In this document: positions 15,780 through 22,712 of the stretch, piece after piece | How the letters are laid out: each line of letters begins with the position of its first letter | How positions within the stretch are numbered: the stretch's first letter is position 1 | Assembly (NCBI RefSeq): GCF_001898115.1 | Contig: NZ_MKSQ01000024.1 | Location: 1 to 43,235 of the forward strand | Reading direction: 5' to 3' | Length of the DNA: 43,235 bases | DNA from: Allobosea sp. 67-29 | Lineage (GTDB): Bacteria > Pseudomonadota > Alphaproteobacteria > Rhizobiales > Beijerinckiaceae | Translations under genes and position numbers: made by a program | Notes under the pieces: model-generated | Databases searched by the model: none | Seen by the model: the letters and a program-made list of their open reading frames with translations, nothing else | Told to the model about the DNA's origin: nothing

Positions 15780-17296
15780 CTTCGCCTGCCGTATCCATTT
15801 CAGCGATCAATTTTATCCGGGGAAGGACAGCCTTGACCGCTCCAGCGATATTGAATGCCCGTCGGCTGTTCCGTTTCGGGCTGCTCGCCGGCACGGCGGC
15901 CCTGCTGGGAGGCTGCGCTAGCTTTTCTGCCGATGGCGGCATGGCGCCGATCCAGGCCGCGACTTACGCCGATATCGGCAAGGATGTGACCAAGATCGGC
16001 GACGATCAGGCCGCGCTCACGGCGAAGGCGCGGATCGATCAGCTGCTGCGCAAGCCGCTGACCGCGGATGCGGCTGTGCAGGTCGCGCTGCTCAACAATC
16101 GCGGCCTGCAGGCCGCCTTCAACGAACTCGGCATGGCCGAGGCGCAGATGGTCGCGGCGAGCCTGCCGCCCAATCCGCGGCTGGGTATCTCCAAGCTTTC
16201 CGGCCGCTTCGAAGTCGAGATCGAGCGCCAGATCGTCGGCAGCCTGCTGGCGCTGGCAACCCTGCCGGCGCGTGCCGAGATCGCCCGCGAGCGTTTCCAG
16301 ACGGCACAGTTGCGCACGGCCGAGGCGGTGCTGAAACTCGCGGCCGACACCCGCCGCCAATATTACCGTTCGGCCGCAGCCAATGCCCAAGTCGCCTTCT
16401 ATCAGGAGGCGAAGGCTTCGGCTGATGCGGCTTCCGAGCTGTTCAAGCGGCTCGGCGAGACCGGCGGCGTCAACAAGATCGACCAGGCGCGCGAATTCGC
16501 TTTCGAGGCGGAGCTGACCGTGCAGCTCGCCCAGGCCCACCAGCAGCAGCGCCAGGAGCGCGAGCGCCTCGTCCGCCAGCTCGGACTCTGGGGCGATGAT
16601 CTGAAGTTCCGCGTCGGTAGTCTACCGCCGCTGCCGCGACTGCAATCGGTCAAGGCGGTCGAGGCGGAAGCGCTACGCAAGCGCATCGATCTCAGGATCG
16701 CACGCGCCGATCTCGACGTGCTGGCGAAGTCGCTGGGGCTCACCCAGGCGACGCGCTTCGTCAACGACGTCGATCTGCTGGGACGCCGCACCTACGATCG
16801 TGGGCGTGTCATCACGGAAGATGGCCATGTCGAGCGCGAAAGCAGCCGCAGCCGGACGCTGGAACTGGAGATCGACATCCCGATCTACGATTTCGGCCAG
16901 TCCAAGGTCGCGCTCGCCGAGCAGAGCTACATGCAGGCCGCCAACAAGCTGGCGGAAAAGGCGGTGAACATCCGCTCCGAGGCGCGCGAGGCCTACACCG
17001 CCTACCGTGCCAATTACGACATCACCCGGCAGTACCAGAACAACGTGCTGCCGCTGCGCAAGATCATCCTGGATCAGTCGCTGCTGCAGTACAGTGGCAT
17101 GCTCACTGACGTGACCGATCTGATTACCGACGCCCGGAACCGCATTCTGTCGAACGTCGCGGCGATCAATGCCCGCCGCGACTTTTGGATCGCCCATACC
17201 GACTTCAAGCACGCCTTGATCGGCGGTGGCAGCGGAGGTGGCGGCCCGGCCGCCGTCGCGGCAGCGAGCGGCGGCGACGCCGGCGGCGGGCACTGA
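15776..17296 (+). CDS. TolC-family outer-membrane efflux protein
   Basis: The 506-residue protein has a signal peptide with lipobox L-L-G-G-C (Cys47) and two outer-membrane efflux repeats, including A-V-Q-V-A-L-L-N-N-R-G-L-Q-A-A and a long alpha-helical coiled region. It ends in a Gly/Ala-rich tail. It resembles CusC-type channels, but no RND pump or adaptor gene follows; instead a multicopper oxidase and cupredoxin do. It may pair with a pump encoded elsewhere, or help release copper from the periplasm. The N-terminal extension before the lipobox is long, and a later start is possible. Confidence 0.85.
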   Translation: MTSPAVSISAINFIRGRTALTAPAILNARRLFRFGLLAGTAALLGGCASFSADGGMAPIQAATYADIGKDVTKIGDDQAALTAKARIDQLLRKPLTADAAVQVALLNNRGLQAAFNELGMAEAQMVAASLPPNPRLGISKLSGRFEVEIERQIVGSLLALATLPARAEIARERFQTAQLRTAEAVLKLAADTRRQYYRSAAANAQVAFYQEAKASADAASELFKRLGETGGVNKIDQAREFAFEAELTVQLAQAHQQQRQERERLVRQLGLWGDDLKFRVGSLPPLPRLQSVKAVEAEALRKRIDLRIARADLDVLAKSLGLTQATRFVNDVDLLGRRTYDRGRVITEDGHVERESSRSRTLELEIDIPIYDFGQSKVALAEQSYMQAANKLAEKAVNIRSEAREAYTAYRANYDITRQYQNNVLPLRKIILDQSLLQYSGMLTDVTDLITDARNRILSNVAAINARRDFWIAHTDFKHALIGGGSGGGGPAAVAAASGGDAGGGH

Positions 17297-17310
17297 AGGA
17301 GCTTCCCGAC

Positions 17311-18750
17311 ATGACATCCCTATCTCGCAGAGGCTTCATCGGTTCGTCCGGACTCGTTCTGGCTGGGGCGGCAGCTGTATCGGGGCGCGCTGCCTTCGCG
17401 GCGGTCCCCGAAGCCCCGACCATGAAGGAGGCAACGACGCAGGCCCCACTCGTGCCGACCACGGGACCGGACTACCAGCCGGTCGCGACACTGAACGGCT
17501 GGTCGCTGCCTTGGCGGATGAATGGCGACTGGAAGGAGTTCCATCTCGTCGCCGAGCCGGTGGTGCGCGAGCTCGCCCCCGGCATGAAGGCCAATCTCTG
17601 GGGCTATAACGGCCAGTCGCCGGGCCCGACCATCGAGGCGGTCGAGGGCGACAAGGTCCGCATCTACGTCACCAACAAGCTACCGGAGAACACCGCCGTC
17701 CACTGGCACGGCCAGCGCCTGCCGAACGGCATGGACGGCGTCGGCGGGCTGACCCAGCCGCATATCCCACCGGGCAAGACCTTCGTCTACGAATTCCAGC
17801 TAAGGCGCTCGGGAACCTTCATGTACCACCCGCATTCGGACGAGATGGTCCAGATGGCGATGGGCATGATGGGCTTCTTCGTCGTCCATCCCAAGGACCC
17901 GGCGTTCCGGCGCGTCGACCGCGACTTCGTCTTCCTGCTCAATGCCTTCGACATCGAGGCCGGCTCCTATGTGCCGAAGGTCAACACCATGACTGATTTC
18001 AATTTGTGGTGCTGGAACAGCCGGGTGTTTCCGGGGATCGACCCCTTCGTCGTCGGCAAGAATGACAAGGTGCGGATCCGCTTCGGCAACCTGACCATGA
18101 CCAACCACCCGATCCACATGCATGGCTACGAGTTCAAGGTCTCGTGCACCGATGGCGGCTGGGTCGATCCGGCGGCGGCCTGGGACGAGGTCTCGATCGA
18201 CGTCGCCGTCGGCCAGATGCGCGCCTTCGATTTCGTCGCCGACGAGCCGGGCGACTGGGCGATCCACTGCCACAAATCCCACCACACCATGAATGCCATG
18301 GGGCACTCGGTGAAGACCTATATCGGCGTGAACAAGAAGGACCTCGCCAAGCGCATCGCCAAGATCGCACCCGGCTACATGCCGATGGGCTCGAACGGCA
18401 TGGGTGAGATGGGCTCGATGGAAATGCCGCTGCCTGAGAATACCCTGCCGATGATGACCGGCTTCGGTCAGTTCGGCCCGATCGAGATGGGTGGCATGTT
18501 CTCGGTGGTGAAGGTCCGCGAGGGGCTGGCGAAGAACGACTACAAGGATCCCGGCTGGTTCAAGCATCCCGAAGGAACCGTCGCCTTTGAGTACAAGGGC
18601 CAGAAGCTCGCCGAGGCGGCGCGCGGCGCCTCCCCCGACAGCGGCATTGAGCCGACTGAATGGCAGGTCAAGGATCCGCGCAAGCCCCGGTTAGGCCCGG
18701 ATGGCAAACCCATGGTCGCCAACAAGGCTGGCGCCCATGGCAATCATTGA
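17311..18750 (+). CDS. Multicopper oxidase, Tat-exported
   Basis: This 479-residue enzyme has a twin-arginine signal (S-R-R-G-F-I-G-S-S-G) and cupredoxin-type domains. Copper-binding motifs are H-W-H-G at about 130, Y-H-P-H-S near 172, H-P-I-H-M-H-G and H-C-H-K-S-H-H near 310-325, which together supply type 1, 2 and 3 copper ligands. Met-rich stretches (M-A-M-G-M-M-G and M-G-S-N-G-M-G-E-M-G-S-M-E-M) may bind Cu(I). It probably oxidises Cu(I) to the less toxic Cu(II) in the periplasm. ATG 17311 follows GAAGGAG. The frame upstream to 17185 is antisense noise over the tolC end. Confidence 0.9.
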   Translation: MTSLSRRGFIGSSGLVLAGAAAVSGRAAFAAVPEAPTMKEATTQAPLVPTTGPDYQPVATLNGWSLPWRMNGDWKEFHLVAEPVVRELAPGMKANLWGYNGQSPGPTIEAVEGDKVRIYVTNKLPENTAVHWHGQRLPNGMDGVGGLTQPHIPPGKTFVYEFQLRRSGTFMYHPHSDEMVQMAMGMMGFFVVHPKDPAFRRVDRDFVFLLNAFDIEAGSYVPKVNTMTDFNLWCWNSRVFPGIDPFVVGKNDKVRIRFGNLTMTNHPIHMHGYEFKVSCTDGGWVDPAAAWDEVSIDVAVGQMRAFDFVADEPGDWAIHCHKSHHTMNAMGHSVKTYIGVNKKDLAKRIAKIAPGYMPMGSNGMGEMGSMEMPLPENTLPMMTGFGQFGPIEMGGMFSVVKVREGLAKNDYKDPGWFKHPEGTVAFEYKGQKLAEAARGASPDSGIEPTEWQVKDPRKPRLGPDGKPMVANKAGAHGNH

Positions 18751-18778
18751 AATCGTTGAACTCACTCAGGAGAACTGC

Positions 18779-19255
18779 ATGTCTGGGATTCTCAAGGCAA
18801 ATTCGCTCGTCGTCATCACTGCAATGGCTTTGTCTGCAGGAGCGGCATTGGCCGATCCCGGCCATGGCGGCGAGGCCGCCTATGGCAAGCCGGGCGATCC
18901 GAAGAAGCCGGCGCGGCCTGTTCAGGTCGTGATGAGTGAGAAGGACGGCAAGATGTCCTTCATTCCCGATCGCATCGAGATCCGCCGCGGCGAGCAGATC
19001 CGCTTCCAGCTGCGCAATAATGGCGAGCTGGATCACGAGCTCGTCCTGGCGACGCTGGAGGAGAACCTCAAGCACGCGGTCGCGATGCAGAAGAACCCCG
19101 ACATGGAACATGACGATCCGAACGCCAAGCGCCTCGCGCCGAAGAAGGCCGGCGAGATCGTCTGGGCCTTCACCAAACCGGGCGAGTTCGATTTCTCCTG
19201 CCTGATCCCCGGTCACCGCGAGGCGGGCATGACCGGCAAGATCATCGTCAAGTAA
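18779..19255 (+). CDS. Periplasmic cupredoxin-like copper protein
   Basis: The 158-residue protein has a signal peptide (cleavage likely after A-A-L-A) and a plastocyanin/azurin-like fold. Likely copper ligands are His in E-L-D-H-E-L and the C-terminal C-L-I-P-G-H-R-E-A-G-M, which gives the Cys-His-Met set of a type 1 site. CAGGAG lies 7 nt before ATG 18779. It follows the oxidase by 28 nt and precedes the CusF-like gene by 25 nt, and could carry electrons or copper between them. Confidence 0.88.
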   Translation: MSGILKANSLVVITAMALSAGAALADPGHGGEAAYGKPGDPKKPARPVQVVMSEKDGKMSFIPDRIEIRRGEQIRFQLRNNGELDHELVLATLEENLKHAVAMQKNPDMEHDDPNAKRLAPKKAGEIVWAFTKPGEFDFSCLIPGHREAGMTGKIIVK

Positions 19256-19280
19256 GCAACCTCAGCGAAAGGAGCGTCCC

Positions 19281-19559
19281 ATGCTGAAGACTGCCGCCAC
19301 CCTTGCCTTCCTGATCGTCGCATTGCCGGCCGCCGCGCAGTCGGTCAGCGGCACCGTCACCAAGGTCGATGAGGCTCAAGGCAAGCTCACGATCAACCAT
19401 GGCGCGATCAAGAACCTCGACATGGACGCCATGACGATGGTGTTCCGCGCTGGCGATCCCGCCATGTTGAAAGGGCTGAAGACCGGCGACAAGATCAAGT
19501 TCGACGCCGACAGGGTCAACGGCCAGATCACCGTCACCAAGCTCCAGAAGGCGAAGTGA
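19281..19559 (+). CDS. cusF: CusF-like periplasmic copper chaperone
   Basis: This 92-residue protein has a signal peptide and the CusF OB-fold: S-G-T-V-T-K-V-D, then N-H-G-A-I-K-N-L-D-M-D-A-M-T-M-V-F. The His and the M-x-M pair match the Cu(I) ligands His36, Met47 and Met49 of E. coli CusF. The Trp44 that caps the copper there is Met here (L-D-M-D-A-M), which should alter the site. It probably delivers Cu(I) to the oxidase or efflux channel. It is the last gene before a strong hairpin. Confidence 0.85.
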   Translation: MLKTAATLAFLIVALPAAAQSVSGTVTKVDEAQGKLTINHGAIKNLDMDAMTMVFRAGDPAMLKGLKTGDKIKFDADRVNGQITVTKLQKAK

Positions 19560-19564
19560 TTCTG

Positions 19565-19599
19565 ATGAGCGGCAAGGCGCAAATTGCCTTGCCGCTCAT
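19565..19599. terminator. Terminator-like hairpin after the copper operon
   Basis: Perfect 14-bp arms (ATGAGCGGCAAGGC and its complement) around a 7-nt loop lie 6 nt after the cusF-like stop. There is no T-run downstream. It is the strongest hairpin of this region and probably separates the copper operon from the two small genes that follow. The rest of 19600-19765 shows no gene. Confidence 0.55.
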
Positions 19600-19765
19600 A
19601 GCGCCGTTCCCGGCGATTGTTTCGGCCAAACTGGCTATTCCGTCACCGAACTCTGGCGACGCTGGTTGCGTTAGCAGGCGCATTGTCTGACGGAAGCACC
19701 ATCGCGAGCTGTTTGAAGCTTCGCCTTTGACCATGCAAAGAACGAAGTACGATGAAGGGCGAGCC

Positions 19766-20011
19766 ATGCGATTGGTCTTGCTGGCGATTTCTATTGCGCT
19801 TGTCGCGCTGCAAGCGCGGGCGGACGATGGCGATCTGCAGCGGGCGTTGATCGAAGCGTCTTGCCCCACTGCCAAGGTCACGCGCCTCAATCCCATTGGA
19901 CAGAGTGAAGTCTATGAAGCGAACTGCTTCGACAGACGCATCAAGATCGTCTGCATGAACGGACGCTGCGCCGCGGATGCTCCGTCACACAGCCGGGATG
20001 ATCCGGAATGA
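19766..20011 (+). CDS. Small secreted protein, unknown function
   Basis: The 81-residue protein has a signal peptide (M-R-L-V-L-L-A-I-S-I-A-L, cleavage after A-R-A) and three cysteines in the mature part, two of them in N-C-F-D-R-R-I-K-I-V-C. ATG 19766 follows GAAGGGCGAG. I do not recognise a family. Its stop overlaps the next start (ATGATG), so the two small secreted proteins form a pair behind the copper genes and may be periplasmic helpers of copper or oxidative stress; that is inference from position only. Confidence 0.6.
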   Translation: MRLVLLAISIALVALQARADDGDLQRALIEASCPTAKVTRLNPIGQSEVYEANCFDRRIKIVCMNGRCAADAPSHSRDDPE

Positions 20012-20445
20012 TGTCCCGGCGGACCAGCTCACTGCCGTCGATGAAAGATCATGAAATGATCAGCGACTGCCTGAAACCACGCCGAAGGTGCGTGCTTTGG
20101 GCGCTCTGGGCTGTGGCCGCGGGAACGCTGTTCATGGATCAGGCGGAAGCGCAGTCGGTCAAGATTGTCGGAATCGGCGCCTCAAGCTGCCAGTATTTCT
20201 TGCGGGAGACCAACGGCAAGCCAGAGGTCGAGAAAAACTTCTTCGCCTGGGCACAGGGGTACATGAGTGGCTTGCTGCTGCGGGCGCCCCCAGGAAAGGA
20301 CGAGGATCTGGACCTCGCCCCGGACGTCTATCCGTTGCTCAAGCAGGCCGAGTTCCTGCGGAGCTTCTGCACGCGCAACCCCGACGCCGATTTCAGCGAT
20401 GGGGTGAACGATCTCTATCGCACGCTCCGAGCTCCACCGAGTTGA
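20008..20445 (+). CDS. Small secreted protein, unknown function
   Basis: The frame codes for up to 145 residues and has a signal peptide ending near D-Q-A-E-A-Q. The mature part has two cysteines (S-S-C-Q-Y-F-L and R-S-F-C-T-R) and a conserved-looking centre, F-F-A-W-A-Q-G-Y-M-S-G-L. The layout resembles small periplasmic helical proteins such as HdeA- or Rap1a-like families, but I cannot assign it. The start is ATG 20008, overlapping the preceding stop; starts at 20041 or 20056 would give a more ordinary signal peptide length. Confidence 0.6.
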   Translation: MMSRRTSSLPSMKDHEMISDCLKPRRRCVLWALWAVAAGTLFMDQAEAQSVKIVGIGASSCQYFLRETNGKPEVEKNFFAWAQGYMSGLLLRAPPGKDEDLDLAPDVYPLLKQAEFLRSFCTRNPDADFSDGVNDLYRTLRAPPS

Positions 20446-20524
20446 GGCCCGCAATCCTATCGGAAGGCAACGCAAATGGCGCCGACATAGGTGGCGTCGC
20501 TACCGAGGAACGAGTTCAGCAGAC

Positions 20525-20676
20525 GTGACCGCGACGTTTCAGTTTATCCATGATCTCGGTCACCAGATCATGGGCCTCGATTACCCGCACGGCCACTGGC
20601 TGATCAATATTGCGGCCGCGCTGTTGTTTGTCGTTGCGCCGGTGTGGACACTCTGGATTGGTCTGCGGCTCGGCCA
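20525..20676 (+). pseudogene. Small membrane protein truncated by an IS630 remnant
   Basis: A GTG-initiated frame codes for about 50 residues with a histidine-containing N-terminus (F-I-H-D-L-G-H-Q-I-M) and one clear membrane helix (I-A-A-A-L-L-F-V-V-A-P-V-W-T-L-W). At about 20677 the sequence changes to IS630 transposase code in another frame, and this frame ends at 20719. The 3' end of the gene seems lost. Its family is unknown, and the ribosome site is weak. Confidence 0.4.
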
Positions 20677-20894
20677 GGCGCGACGCTGTCCTTCCTGCCG
20701 CCCTACAGCCCAGACATGAACCCGATCGAGAATGCCTTCGCCAAGCTGAAGGCCATGCTCCGAGCCAAAGCAGAGCGCTCAATCGGCGCCTTGTGGGACG
20801 CAGTCGGCACCATCCTTCAGCTCTTCTCGCCGACCGAATGCGCCAACTACTTCAAGGCAGCCGGATATGATCCGGATTAAACCGGAAACGCTCT
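20677..20894 (+). mobile_element. IS630-family transposase 3' remnant
   Basis: The frame ending at 20880 encodes the last 67 or so residues of an IS630 transposase: L-P-P-Y-S-P-D-M-N-P-I-E-N, the DDE-family C-terminal signature with its final acidic residue, and the tail Y-F-K-A-A-G-Y-D-P-D. The first two thirds and the left end are missing. The downstream stretch ending AAACGCTCTAG looks like the element's right end. It joins directly to the truncated small gene and is itself abutted by the IS5 element, so several rearrangements happened at this spot. Confidence 0.75.
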
Positions 20895-20973
20895 AGGGCG
20901 TAGCGACGATTTAAGGATTTGGGATTCCCCAATCGCCGCAAATCGGATTCAAAGCTGATTTTGGAGATCGGCG

Positions 20974-21351
20974 ATGGATTGCGACGCGCTTCGGGATGAC
21001 CAATGGGAGCGGATCAAGGGCTTTGTCCCCGGGGGAACAAAGGGCAAGCGTGGTCCGCGCACCGACAACCGCAAGTTTTTGGATGCTCTTCTTTGGATGG
21101 CGCGTTCCGGCGGTCGCTGGCGCGATCTGCCCGAACGGCTTGGCGATCACCGCTCGGTGAAGCGGCGCTACTATCGTTGGATCGAGATGGGCGTTCTCGA
21201 CGAGATGTTGGCGGTTCTGGCGCGTGAAGCCGATCTCGAATGGCTCATGGTCGATAGCACCATCGTGCGGGCGCACCAGCATGCGGCCGGCGCACGCAAG
21301 ATAAAAGGGGGGCGGATGCCCAGGGCTTGGGCCGGTCTCGCGGCGGATTGA
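20974..21351 (+). CDS. IS5-family transposase, first frame
   Basis: The frame encodes 125 residues: the N-terminal helical domain (L-R-D-D-Q-W-E-R-I-K, R-T-D-N-R-K-F-L-D-A-L-L-W) and the first catalytic aspartate in L-M-V-D-S-T-I-V-R-A-H-Q. After G-A-R-K-I-K-G-G the correct protein continues in the -1 frame; without the shift the frame ends in unrelated residues at 21351. ATG 20974 has a GGAG ribosome site. Confidence 0.85.
   Translation: MDCDALRDDQWERIKGFVPGGTKGKRGPRTDNRKFLDALLWMARSGGRWRDLPERLGDHRSVKRRYYRWIEMGVLDEMLAVLAREADLEWLMVDSTIVRAHQHAAGARKIKGGRMPRAWAGLAAD
21303..21312 (+). promoter_or_regulatory. Programmed -1 frameshift site
   Basis: AAAAGGGGGG is the slippery run. Shifting back one base joins K-I-K-G-G to A-D-A-Q-G-L-G-R-S-R-G-G, restoring the transposase sequence typical of this IS group. 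This explains the two overlapping frames without invoking a mutation. Confidence 0.75.
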
Positions 21352-21734
21352 GCACGAAAATCCACGCGGCCACGGAAGCGCTCGGTCTTCCAATCCGATT
21401 GATCGGCTCTCCCGGACAGCGCAACGACATCGCCTTTGCCCATGACTTGATCGACGGGATCGAGGCTGATGCCGCCATCGCCGATAAGGGCTACGACGCC
21501 GATCACCTCGTCAACAGGATCCTCGGGGATGGCACAGAGGTCGTCATCCCGCCCAAGCGCAACCGGAAAGACCTGCGCTCTTACGACGTCGACCTCTACA
21601 AGGAGCGCAATCGCATCGAGCGCTTCTTCAGCAAGCTCAAGCAGTTCCGGCGCGTCGCCACCCGATACGATAAACTGCTCGCCAATTTCATGGGCTTCGT
21701 CAAACTCGCCGCAATTGCCATATGGATCAAATAG
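21327..21734 (+). CDS. IS5-family transposase, second frame
   Basis: The frame encodes the 3' half of the transposase (135 residues), with the second catalytic aspartate in A-I-A-D-K-G-Y-D and the catalytic glutamate in N-R-I-E-R-F-F-S-K-L-K followed by R-R-V-A-T-R-Y-D-K. It is expressed by frameshifting from the first frame; the TTG at 21327 is only the first start-like codon of this frame. All DDE residues are present, so the element may be active. Confidence 0.85.
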   Translation: MGRSRGGLSTKIHAATEALGLPIRLIGSPGQRNDIAFAHDLIDGIEADAAIADKGYDADHLVNRILGDGTEVVIPPKRNRKDLRSYDVDLYKERNRIERFFSKLKQFRRVATRYDKLLANFMGFVKLAAIAIWIK

Positions 21735-21754
21735 TTAAATCGTCACTACGACCT

Positions 21755-22302
21755 AGGAAGAGATGCGTCGGGCCCCAATAGATCGAGGGCTCGGCCACGA
21801 GCAGATGGTTCACGACGAAGGGCAGCATCGCCTTAGCCAGCAATGTGATGCCGACGAAGACGAGGATCAGCGTCGGCTCGGCCAGGATCGCGACCATGAC
21901 GGCGCGGCTCGAGCCGATGCCGCCATAGGCGCTGCGCGTGTCGAGCCCCGCCAATGTGACCATGAAGGAGCCGAGCGTCAGCACGAGGCCGCCCCCGAGG
22001 ATGTCGCCCATATCCGACAGCGGCAGCGGGTAATCGGTGAGCACCGGGATCAGGATGGGAACGGTCAGTGTCGTGGTGAAGGCGACGATCGGCGCAGCCC
22101 AATAAAGCCAGGATGCGGTCTCCGGCACGACGATCTGTTTGTGAAAGAGCTTCCAGAGGTCGCGATAGGGCTGGAAGATGCCTGGCCCCTGGTTGCGCTG
22201 CACCCGCTCCTCGAACTGGAGGATGACGCCTTGCAGCAACGGCGCCAATAGCAGCGTGGCCAGGACTTGCGCGATCTGGAGAATGACATCGCGGCCGGTC
22301 AT
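21755..22302 (-). pseudogene. hyfC: Hydrogenase-4/NuoH-like membrane subunit, 3'-truncated by IS
   Basis: From ATG 22302 (GGGAGG 6 nt upstream) about 182 codons encode a NuoH/HyfC-type membrane subunit: F-E-E-R-V-Q-R-N-Q-G-P-G, P-Y-R-D-L-W-K-L-F-H-K and L-D-T-R-S-A-Y-G-G-I-G, with several helices. Family members are about 310 residues, so the C-terminal 40% is missing; the frame runs into the IS5 end and stops at 21727. The subunit belongs to proton-pumping or formate-hydrogenlyase-type membrane complexes. It lies downstream of fluoride riboswitch (d), an association recorded for formate hydrogenlyase-type genes. It is probably non-functional. An in-frame ATG at 22383 could extend the N-terminus. 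Confidence 0.75.
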
Positions 22303-22312
22303 GACCGGCCTC

Positions 22313-22334
22313 CCGGAGCGTGATGTGCCTCCGG
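22313..22334 (-). promoter_or_regulatory. Hairpin near the hyfC-like ribosome site
   Basis: CCGGAG and CTCCGG form a 6-bp stem whose 3' arm runs into the GGGAGG ribosome site of the hyfC-like gene. It may limit initiation and could compete with the CUCC strand of riboswitch (d). Confidence 0.35.
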
Positions 22335-22385
22335 TACCTGCTGTCGAAAATCTGAGAAAATGCTCCGCGGGTCCAAGGCACATTT

Positions 22386-22415
22386 CTCCCGTCTGCCAAT
22401 TTGGCTCGACAGGAG
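22386..22415 (-). promoter_or_regulatory. Alternative hairpin of riboswitch (d)
   Basis: On the minus strand CTCCTGTC (the aptamer-closing strand) can pair with GACGGGAG downstream (one T-G wobble), enclosing an inner stem GCCAA/TTGGC. It excludes the aptamer's closing helix, so it is a plausible ligand-free state. No T-run follows, so it does not look like an intrinsic terminator. Confidence 0.5.
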
Positions 22416-22456
22416 TCATCAGCCCTGGGGGCGGTTAAATGGCGAACTCCATCACC
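22410..22456 (-). ncRNA. Fluoride (crcB) riboswitch (d)
   Basis: The minus strand reads GGTGATGGAGTTCGCC, then TTTAACCGCC, a short stem GCCC/GGGC and GGCTGATGACTCC. This order of the GATGG-containing hairpin, the AACCGCC junction and the CTGATGACTCC end is the fluoride riboswitch consensus, with GGAGT pairing ACTCC to close it. It lies upstream of the truncated hyfC-like gene. A perfect TTGACA lies further upstream on the same strand (plus coordinates 22491-22496), but no good -10 follows. Confidence 0.88.
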
Positions 22457-22515
22457 ATTTATGAAGCTGATCCTCGCTTCCCCGGTTGTCAAGGGTGGAG
22501 GGTGGCTCCTGATGC

Positions 22516-22662
22516 ATGGAGCTTATTCTCATCACCACATTGGCCGGTTTGGCACTCACGAGCTTGGCGCTAGCCATTCTCGTGGCTTTGCTGGCCAAGA
22601 TGTTTCTCGCTTCTCCTCCGTTGGAGCTTTGGCCTGCTTGTTGGAGGACAGGTCCAGGCTGA
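22516..22662 (+). CDS. Possible 48-residue membrane peptide
   Basis: A short plus-strand frame starting at ATG 22516 encodes one strong membrane helix (L-I-T-T-L-A-G-L-A-L-T-S-L-A-L) followed by A-L-L-A-K-M-F-L and a short polar tail ending W-R-T-G-P-G. A GGAGGG lies about 15 nt upstream, rather far. It is convergent with the CLC-F gene and divergent from riboswitch (d). It might be a genuine small protein of the fluoride locus or a chance frame. Confidence 0.35.
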   Translation: MELILITTLAGLALTSLALAILVALLAKMFLASPPLELWPACWRTGPG

Positions 22663-22712
22663 CGGGGACCGGACCGCCGCTCGCCAGGCGGCCCGAATTT
22701 CCCGGGTTGCGA

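Larger units (their letters stand above)
20895..21754 (+). mobile_element. IS5-family (IS427-like) insertion sequence, intact
   Basis: The element is about 860 bp. Terminal inverted repeats are 20895-20914 and 21735-21754, nearly identical (18 of 20 positions). The tetranucleotide CTAG is present at both junctions (20893-20896 and 21753-21756), consistent with TA target duplication in a CTAG site as is usual for this group. Two overlapping frames encode the transposase. It separates the IS630 remnant from the truncated hydrogenase-like gene. Confidence 0.9.

Noticed and set aside
21303..21351. Transposase inactivated by a frameshift mutation
   Set aside because: The A4G6 slippery run and the clean continuation in the -1 frame are the normal expression mechanism of this IS group.
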